Assembly (NCBI RefSeq): GCF_043641665.1
Contig: NC_092200.1
Span: forward strand, 2,677,194-2,741,193
Direction: 5' to 3'
DNA from: Enoplosus armatus
Taxonomy: Eukaryota > Chordata > Actinopteri > Centrarchiformes > Enoplosidae
DNA: 64,000 nt
The position numbers and the translations under genes are program-made. How positions within the stretch are numbered: the stretch's first letter is position 1; every line of letters starts with the position of its first letter. Positions 46,121-54,862 of the stretch are shown here, in pieces. The notes under the pieces are model-generated. The model saw nothing but the letters and a program-made list of their open reading frames with translations. It was not told the origin of the DNA and did no database searches.

Positions 46121-49100
46121 ATGGAGGCAGCCACGTCTACTTTGCAGCATTCTTTCGGTCTGGGCCCTCGGGGTCCAAACCCATTACATGGAGCTCAGCA
46201 GGCCCAGGGGCCCCATCAGCCAGCTCCAGGGCCTTCAGGAGCTCCACGTCCTGAGGAGCAGCACCAGCAGCACCACAAACCTTTCTTCTACATACAGCCC
46301 TCGCAGCCATACCTGCCCATGCAGAATCTGCAGTGGCCTGTGCCGGTGCCCATGCCTGTGTCCTACAACCCATACTATGGATACCCTGGTTTAGGTAAGT
46401 GCCAAATCTCCTAAATCTGTGTCTATTTAGTGTAACTAATGGATTTTAAGGGTGCACATCTGAATCATTCTCTTCAGTAATTTCATCATGTAATATGAAT
46501 AGCTGCAAATTCACATTTGTTGTTTATATTCCTGTACTGACTCACTGGATGGATTGCCATGAAAACTAATGGCGTTCCAGTCAACCTTAGCTGTACTTTG
46601 TTTCAAGTGCTAATTAGCAAATGTTAGCATGTTAACATGCTAAACCAAGATGGTGAACAAGGTAAACATTATACTAAACATCAGCAAGTTAGTGGTGATG
46701 TTAGCATTTAGCTAAAATCACTGCTGTGCCAAAGTACAGGATCTCAGAACCAGTGACCCCATTTTACATATAGTTTCTCTTTGGTGTAAAGTTCTGCACA
46801 GGCCTAAAACTGAGACTTGTACCCTGCCCGTACCTGCATCTGTAAGACCTAACCCCGCTGAACCTAATTGGTACTTCTTATCTCAACTATTTAGTGAGAT
46901 GTGCTTTAAAATGTACATATTTAACAATTTACAAATGGCGACTGCACTGTAGTATGTTTTTCTTCTGCTATTAAAGGTTATGGCATGCCAATAATGCCCA
47001 ACTATCAGCCAAATCCGTACATGGAGCCACCTGGCTTTGTTGTACCCCATACCCACCTCCATTTGATGGACTACAGACGCATGCTCAACCCTCAGTATTA
47101 CCAGACCATGGCCTACCACTCTCGCAGGTTCCGCTACCAGCACAATGGCCAGACCAGAGAAATGACCAGCTCTGAGGTTCAAACTGAGCCACTGCCTGCA
47201 ACTCAGAGGACCAGCACCCCAGGTTCCAGCATTGTCAAGGCCTCCAGTGACCTCCCAGTCCGCAGCATCGACAACACCCCCAGTCTAACCACCAGTCAGC
47301 CGCTCTCACCAGCCTTGGCTGTGCAGAAGGGGGATCATTCTCTGGAGCTAAAGGACACGGTGCCCTCTTCCACCACCAGGACGCCACCGAATGGCAGCTT
47401 TGTTATTCAGACAGAGGAGGTGAGGATTGAATGCTGCACCACACCGGTGGGACTACAACTCCTGCATTCTCATGAGACTTCAGAAGTATCCCATAGCTTT
47501 TCCCAAGATGTGGTCCAATGTAGCTCCATCCTCCAAGGCCATGTGCTGCAGGACGAGGGACTGTGCCTCCCTGCAGACCAGTCGGAGCAGGCACTCCAAG
47601 CTTGCCCTGACATCCTGTTAGTTGGGACACCCAGCAGTGGTGAGAGGATCCCTGCTCTGGAGGAGCCCAGGAACCAGAAGCACCATGTGACTGTCTCTTC
47701 TGACTTTGATTCCCAAGTAGCAGCTCATGGTGATGTTCAGGAGACGAGCAGTGAGAAAGATCCGAGTATGACATCCAAGAATTTTCACTTCAAAGTTGTT
47801 CACCTGCCCTTCGACCCCAAGTACTTGGATGAGCTGAGGAAGATGGAATCCACTGTCTGGTCAATGGAGGAAACTTTGATTCCCTCCCCTGAATCGCTGA
47901 TCCAAAATGGTCACACAGAGTCTTATGATGAAACACTGGCTGCTGTTACTGAAGTGTGCTCAGCAGATGTGCTGACGGTGAGAGAGGAGGCTCCTACAGA
48001 AGAGGTCGTCCCCATGATTGAGATGCCTCCTCTGGCAGAGGATGAACTGGAGGACATGGTCCACACTGTGGAGAGTCCTGGTGATGCGATGGTGTCTGAA
48101 GCTAATATGTGCCCTATGGTGGATGGTCCTGTTACAGAGGAAGCTCCTATGACTGAGTTGACAGCAGAGGTGGCGCATGCACCTTATTTGCTGTTGTTGG
48201 ATAAATCTTCTCCACTTAAGGCAGATAGAAACCAACATAGACGAGAAACAAATGTCCAGGATCACCAGGACACTTCATTCGAATCATTGCCTGCCTACCT
48301 CCCCTCAACCAGCTGGCTAGCTGACTTTGATAATGTCTACTACTGTAGCAAGTTGCCACCAACTCCCAAGAAACAGAACAGACCACTGAGCAGCCATGGT
48401 TTAGATGTGCCCTCCAGAAGAAGAAAACTAGACCTAGAGTACAAAGAACCACAGCCTACCATTCGCAAGCCAAAAGAGAGGTATAAACCCAAAGGCAAGG
48501 TGGATCGGCGAAGTCTCTCTGACCATGAATGTTGCCTTAGCAGGAATTTCAATGAGAATGCGTTTACCCCTTATGCGTCTAAGAGGGAGCGACTTTGCTC
48601 CAGATGTCTGACGAAGCGCAGGATCTGCATGTCTGCCAGTCCAGGACTCGATGCTCAGACCTTAAAAAGAAAAGCTTTCCAGCAGTGGAATGACGCACTC
48701 TTACCAACATGTGAAGCCTGCAGATCTCACCCCAAGAAACAACTGATGAGAAAAGGTTCCAATCCTGATGTCCGTGGCCATCGTCAAGGAAACGACACCG
48801 AGGGGGAATCTTCTGAGAACAGCTCATGTCGCACAAGGCCAAAATGGAGGGCAGCTGATGACGCCAGGAAGCTCAACGATCTCAAGAGGCCACTGGCCTC
48901 CAAGCAAAACTTGGAGAAATGTCCTGCGACAATGTACCCAAAGCTGAGGGAAAATAACTGTGTGTGTAATGAGCCACAGCATCAGTCTGGTACATGGGAG
49001 AGGCTGCGCCACTGTCCCCACGGCAACACCATCAGAGAAATGGATGAGAACTGCACCATGCCGGTTTCCCTCCAGGACAAATGGAGCAACATGGATCAGA

Positions 49101-49690
49101 TTTACTTGACACACAGGTGGCAAACTGGTGAGCAAATGGTTTTCACTTTGATATCCGAAGATATAACCCTTAACGTGCTCTTCTGTAACTCCGTCTTTCT
49201 TTGTAACTCATCCGACAGAGAAGTCACGGAAAGCAGCGATGCCTAACTCTGACATTGATGAAGCCAGATCACAGCACTTGAATAAACACAAGAAATCACA
49301 ACCACAATCACAAGGTTTGTTTTTTGGCATTTCACTTTCACTGTGCTCTAAAGTCATTTAAATCGAGATTAAAAAGGAGGGCAGACGTTGAATGCAGGAA
49401 AAGAGATTTTGACATGCTAATATGTGAGCAAATACAGGCACTGAATAGCATGAAGAACACAGAAAAGGCTTGGATCAAGAAGTTTATGCTCATCTTTCTC
49501 TAGAAATGGAGAGAAGGCAGGAAGTGACATGGTAATCTCCATTTCTAGAGACAGACGTTTGTCCAGTTGGTTAGTTACATGCATGTCATGATGAATACAG
49601 AGAGATGAGGTTGCAAGTTATTTGCTCTTAATATTTTGTGTAATTTGTATTTTCTCTGCAGGAACCTGTAGAAAAGACACAAGATGTTGA
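46121..49690 (+). CDS. buc-like: Bucky ball-like protein, second tandem paralog
   Basis: Coding exons 46121-46394 (5' border possibly 46119), 46977-49127, 49219-49314 and 49662-49690; 2550 nt, 849 aa. The N-terminal block is homologous to the first gene: HHKPFFYIQPSQPYLPMQN, SYNPYYGYPGLG, then PPGFVVPHTHLHLMDYRRML. REMTSSEVQTEP corresponds to REMACSEAQTDP in the first gene, and VVHLPFDPKYLDEL to its LPFESVL motif. The middle is longer and acidic, with Glu/Met/Pro-rich stretches around 47970-48190. It is followed by a basic segment, Cys pairs CSRC and CEAC, and an end DTRC. Introns are phase 1 like those of the neighbour. ATG 46121 is the first supported start. Because a 3' splice site (TTTGTCAG) directly precedes it, an upstream tiny coding exon as in the first gene is possible. 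Function is inferred from the family only; divergence suggests a specialised role. Confidence 0.8.
46540..46740. repeat. Dispersed repeat family C copy in the first intron of the second bucky ball-like gene
   Basis: TGGATTGCCATGAAAACTAA, AGTGCTAATTAGCAAATG, TTAGCATGTTAACATGCTAA and CAAGATGGTGAACAAGGTAA, then ATGTTAGCATTTAGCT. This is the most complete copy of the family in the window. Confidence 0.8.
49497..49551. repeat. 16-bp perfect inverted repeat
   Basis: TCTCTAGAAATGGAGA at 49497-49512 and its exact reverse complement at 49536-49551 are separated by 23 bases. The pair lies in the last intron (49315-49661) of the second bucky ball-like gene and would form a stable stem in the pre-mRNA. 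Confidence 0.75.
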
Positions 49691-49794
49691 TTTGCACAAG
49701 AGCACAATTCAACAAAGTGAACACACTTTTTCTTTTAAATTATGTGCACTTAATTTAAATTATTTCCACCTAAATTATTTGTATAATAAATCAC

Positions 49795-49825
49795 TATGTT
49801 CACTATTTATTAACATTAAAATAAA
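49795..49825 (+). other. buc-like: Polyadenylation signals of the second bucky ball-like gene
   Basis: AATAAA occurs at 49795-49800 and 49820-49825, 105-135 bases after the stop codon. Confidence 0.65.
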
Positions 49826-50754
49826 CACAGATTTATGATAGTTCATGTGTGTGTCTTGCTTTAAAATAACACTTTGTGCACCTGCAGTTCCTGCTTTTCC
49901 AATCATGTTTGAGGACTAAAACTGTGGTAAAAGATGTAGTAATTGTATTTGTCCACTAGATGGAACTATTTCTATGTTAAGTATACAACCCACCAGGTGA
50001 GAACGTTGATCTGGGCTTTATTTTTATTCACATTGACAAAAGCATGCATAAAAAAAAATGCATAAATTATAGGAAAACTTTACATTTTTCAGAATTTAAA
50101 TGGAACTCTTCCATATAAAAGTCAGTATTTCTAACAGTTCGGAGGAATGAAAATGAAACCACCTGCAGCCTGACAGCTTATTTCCTCAGGTGGACGCTGC
50201 TTCATCTTCTCTTTGACCGTAATAACAAAACAATTTCATCTCCGATTTGCACATAATTTATTAAACATGCCGCTGTGATCACATATTTGCATAAGACCTT
50301 TTAAGTGACAGTCTTATCTTGAATGACTTTCAGTGAACGTTGAGGTGGGTGTCTATCATCGTGTTCAGGTGAGTCACTGGTGCTCTCATGTTTCTGGAGG
50401 ATCAAACCTGTGAACTTTTGATAACAGAGTGGCCTGTAGCCTGCTGTACAATCTACAGCTTCTCTCAGTAAGGCTGGTAGATGACTGGTTACAGAGAGTA
50501 ACATGAATAAAGATACAAGCTTACAGCTCAAAATGGAAAACATTAAATTACATCTCATTACCGGGATTTACTGTATATCTAAACCTGCGTAATCCAGATC
50601 AAATTAAGCATCCGCTCTGTTTCAAAGATTAGCCATGCTAATCGTGTGGCTCTACGTCAATGTTTGCACAAACATTCACAGTCCCCAGAGGATGAATTCT
50701 CCTGTTTTTGGAAATCCCCCTAAATCTTCCTGAAGTGAGGCTGATATTTGGGGT

Positions 50755-51195
50755 CTTGAGATGAAATGACAAAATACCTGCAAAACTAATGACCTTCCCA
50801 TCAACCTCAGCTTTGTGTTTAGTGCTAATTAGCAGACGTTAGCATGCAGAGACAATGAAGTAAGGGGGGATGTTTACTTGGCCTGTTGTAAATTTAGGAT
50901 CACAGCAATTTTTCCATTTAGCGGAGTATTTACTAAGACTACAGATGTAAATGAGATCAGCTGCAGTTCATCGGATTTATTTAGGATGCCTGAAGGGGCC
51001 GGTATACTCCATCATGATTGGTCAGCTGTGCAGAGGTGAGAAAGTGCAACACTATGAATGCCTTCCAGGAGAGACGGTCTGAAAATATAAGAACATTATC
51101 CCCATTTTTAATCAATCAATCGAACGTTTGCACGCTGATGTTAGCGTTTAGCTCAAAGTGCCTCACAGAGCTGCTAGCACGACTGCCGACTCTTA
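50755..51195. repeat. Dispersed repeat family C copy, split
   Basis: The left part, 50755-50855, has ACTAATGACCTTCCCATCAA and GTGCTAATTAGCAGACGTTA. The right part, 51125-51195, has GCTGATGTTAGCGTTTAGCT and CCTCACAGAGCTGCTAGCAC. About 270 unrelated bases separate them where other copies have about 60. Confidence 0.65.
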
Positions 51196-52599
51196 GCCCT
51201 GTTTCTGATTATGTCAGCTAAAACATGAAAACACTCAAACGCAATACTGAAACGGGTGACTGGGTTGTTCTGTGAAAAAAAAAACAACGAATGTTTCCAC
51301 ATTATATTGAATTAATAGTCAAAAAGGACATTATTAGAGTCACAGTATTTCTTGTCGAGCTGCGAAGGCGACTGTGAACCCCATTATCGACCGATGTCGC
51401 TCCCCAAGGGGTCGAAACACACAAATGTATTGAATAAATAATGAATCAGACCATTAGAGTTTATGCAGTGTTCAGCAGGCCTTTGAGAACAGGTAATGAA
51501 ACCAGTTTTACTGACATTGTTCCAAATGAAACATGTAATGCACCAATAATAGCTTTCCTGGCTGGAGGGGAGGTAAATACTGGGATGTAGAGTGTATGTT
51601 TCTTTCAGTCGCTTCGTGTGAGAGAATCATGGGAGTGAATGTGTGTGATTTTCAGGGTCTCGCAACAGGCCAACAACTGCTCACTTTGCCTCAGATTGCT
51701 GTGCTTTCTTCTCCTCATCCTCCGTGGAGACATCTGCACAGAAAGCCCACACAATGCGCCGTCTTCAAAGGGAAGAAAGGCCTGCGTTTGTGCATTGTTT
51801 GAAACGGAGACAGTCGAAAAGCTTATGCATTTTGAAACAACCCTCTTAAGTGATTTCTGGCTAACGGGGAGGAGAGGTTCTTTGAAGCTAACAATGTGCG
51901 GTGAGGGAGGCAGATGGGATGAGGAAAGTTGCCGCACTGGAGCGCAGCACATGATTTCCCCTCAGATTCGTCAGTTTCAGGGCAGAGATGGACAGCGCAG
52001 CGTGGACGGTCTCGGAGCTCATATCTCGTCTTCTTCACGCTGCCGTTCCATCTTCATGACGCCTGCATTATGGGTAAATGTGAAAGGCTTCAGCGTGATT
52101 GGATCCCGAGGGGATTTACAGTATGAGGTGGTGGCGGCAGGATGTCTTATATACTGTGTGTATCACATAAAGCAGGAGGAGGCACATATATTTCATATAG
52201 AACGACATAAACAGTCGGGGTCTCTGTGGGTAAAACATCCTGCAATGATGCTTTCCTGTTCCTGGGCTGGTGTGAGTTGATGTATTCAAATGCATAAACA
52301 CCAAAATGTCCTCTTAAGGACAGAAAGATGAAGAAAATCCTCAGAAGCAAAGGACATTTTACAGCTTCTCACTTCATGAACTTGAGCACCAGCTCTTGAA
52401 ATGCACCGCGTTTATGAGGAAAATAAAACTAACCGCACAAAATACGGATGTTTTGAAAAGGACACATTATGAAGTGGCATCTTTTAAAGAGTTGGTTCAT
52501 CCAGATCATGAAAAAAAACACTTTCTCTCACTTACCTGGTGGTACAGCGTCGAGCCGTGCAAGTTGTGAAGTTATCAGTTTTTAACATCTCATTATAAT

Positions 52600-52720
52600 T
52601 AATTTCATGTATCTTATTATTTTTGCATAATTTTACTCTTCTGTGGTTTTACTGTAAAGCACTTAGAAAGATGCTACATCAATAAAGTTTTAAAGTATTA
52701 TTATTGTTTTTAATTTCTTG
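52600..52720 (+). repeat. Retroelement-tail-like fragment
   Basis: CTGTAAAGCACTTAGAAAGA and TGCTACATCAATAAAGTTTT resemble the 'GTAAAGCACTTTG...TATAAATAAA' ends of fish non-LTR elements. A similar word set lies at 57885-57945. Confidence 0.5.
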
Positions 52721-52884
52721 CATCAGATGCACTGAGATCCTTCGTCCTTGAATGTTCTGACAGTGACCAGACAAAGTACTGGTGATGAACCGAAACCAGC
52801 AGCTCCCTGGAAAGTCGAAAGGTAGGAATGCATGCAAAACACGAAACATGCAAAACCACAGACATGGTCCTTTTAAAGGAATAG

Positions 52885-53075
52885 TTCAACATTTTACAGT
52901 CCTGTTTAAGTACTGGTTAAACAAACCAGATCTTAGAGGCGTTGGTAGGTGTGTTTTTGAACTTTGGACAGAACCAGGCCAGCTGTGTCCCCCCTGCTTC
53001 CAGTCATCATGTCAATCTAGGCTAACCGTCCCGACTCCAGCTACCTAACGCATACACAGAGATTGAGGTAGATTA
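52885..53075. repeat. Dispersed repeat family D, diverged copy
   Basis: GACAGAACCAGGCCAGCTGT, GTCCCCCCTGCTTCCAGTC and TCTAGGCTAACCGTCC correspond to the right arm of the palindrome at 23628-23905. The left arm is poorly kept. Confidence 0.65.
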
Positions 53076-53144
53076 TTTTTACCTCGCTCTGGAAAAGACA
53101 GGAAGAAAAATGTGCGGCTGTAGCTCAGGCTGAAGGTGAAAGTG

Positions 53145-53290
53145 GGCAGTTGTGGAAAGTAACAAAGAACTTTTACTTATGTACTGTACTTACGTACAAA
53201 TTTGAGGTACTTTACTTGAGTATTTCCATTTTATGCAACTTTATACTTCTACTCCACCACATCTCAGAGGCAAATATTGTACTGTTTGTG
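53145..53290. repeat. Dispersed repeat family B copy
   Basis: GTTGTGGAAAGTAACAAAGA, TTTGAGGTACTTTACTTGAG, TATTTCCATTTTATGCAACT and TCTACTCCACCACATCTCAG. This word order is the clearest version of the family in the window. Confidence 0.8.
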
Positions 53291-54795
53291 TGTATTTACA
53301 GATGCACAGATGCAACATTTCCCTCGACATGGTCTCTTGGTGTGTTCGAGCAGATTGTGTTAATGTCAGTGTATGCCTCTGTGAGTGTGTGTGTGTGTGT
53401 GTGTGTGGGTGTGCGTAGCTGCTTGAGATGCCTATAAAAGCTGTGGGAGGTTAAGAGCATCCATTCTGCCTCCTTAACTGTTTGGAGTGATTCTGTCAAG
53501 CTGTCAAGTCGGTTTTCCAGGGAACAGCGGAGTGCGTGCCACACGGTTCAAGTGTTTTGAAATGCTCATCATCTACAGACATCTCAGAGATGACTAAGTG
53601 GTATCAGAACACAAGATTACTTTGAGGAGAGTTTCCTCAAGTGCCCCCTGTTCCCTTTACTGAAGAAGATTACAGCAGGAGATTATTACACAATGAATAT
53701 GAACCAACGATTGTGAGTCAATACCTGTACAGTATTTTTACAGGACTGACAGGTGCTGTTGTTTCCACTGAGGATTATCCCTTTAAAACTAGCATGACGT
53801 AGTTGAATATTTTGATATAAATATTGAGTCAAAAATATCTTTATGTGTGACGAACCTACAGAGAACATTTTAGCCTCTTTTAGCTAATTGTTCTGATAGC
53901 ATTTCACCAAAATGGCACATTTTTTACATTAACGCTGGTTTAGTCTCACCATTCTCAACAACCTGCCAGCACCAAACGGCACAAAGACAAAGTTAGCTGC
54001 TAGCTAACAAAGGAAGTGGAACATCTAGCAGCGTCAGAGTCAGATATTTTTCTCAGGAGTTTGGGTGGAGGCCAAACCAGAGCTAAAAGAAAAGCGAATA
54101 TTAGACGAATATTTTGAAATCAATCCTTTTTTTAAATTTCACAGTGTGGCGTTGCTACTTTTACTTGATTTAAATAGCCACTGGGTGTTTGCGTGTCTGT
54201 GTTTTATACGTTAAAGTGTCATTTATGTGCATCAGCATGCGTGTGTTTCAAAACAAAACCTGATCTCTGTGTAAAACTCTGTGTGTCTCCATTATCAGCT
54301 CCTCGGTCCTCCTTCAGCTGGAGACAAACACCCGGCCGGCGTGCCGACAGTGCCGTCTGCTCTCTGCGGCTCCTGAAGGACATGATGGATTCTTCTTTGA
54401 GGAATCCCTTCTGTCATCCAGACGCACAATTACGGGCCGGCTACAGCTGGCCACTCTGGACTGAGAGGTAGGAGGGCAGCATCAGTCACTCACTGGACCA
54501 CACTGGCTTCTTGGCAGTTTAGCTCATTGGTCACCTGAAAAGCAACTCTGTGTGCATGCCGGAGCTTCAGCAGACAGTATATCCCTTCTGCAATATCTCC
54601 ATATTTTGTTAATAGATCTCTCTGTATGGTGGAGAACTACAAAACACACAAACAAAAGTACATTTATGAAGAAAACCAGTGAGTAAGTGGACACAATGGT
54701 CCTGTAGAAGTGCAGCATTTGCACAAAAACTTGACAAATGCAGTAAAAGTATGTGTCGCTGTAAAGTGTGCGGTCATTTTTCAGCAGAGAGGAGG

Positions 54796-54862
54796 TCCTG
54801 AGTGGCTCAGTGGCACTAACATCAGCAGGGTTGGGGGTTTGATTTCCACCGGGGCCTCCCAC
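54796..54862 (+). repeat. tRNA-derived SINE-like fragment
   Basis: GAGTGGCTCAGTGGCAC resembles a tRNA A box, and GGTTGGGGGTTTGATTTCC about 25 bases on resembles a B box (GGTTCGAATCC) with changes. No full cloverleaf can be drawn, so this is taken as a SINE head or decayed tRNA copy rather than a tRNA gene. Confidence 0.45.

Noticed and set aside
46069..46254. Alternative start MKQFKQLFELAS for the second bucky ball-like gene
   Set aside because: That frame does not encode the conserved aromatic block. The block is in the frame of ATG 46121, and the upstream part looks like intron ending in TTTGTCAG.
54796..54862. Functional tRNA gene
   Set aside because: A- and B-box-like words are present, but arms do not pair into a cloverleaf and the B box deviates. 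It is listed as a SINE-like fragment instead.
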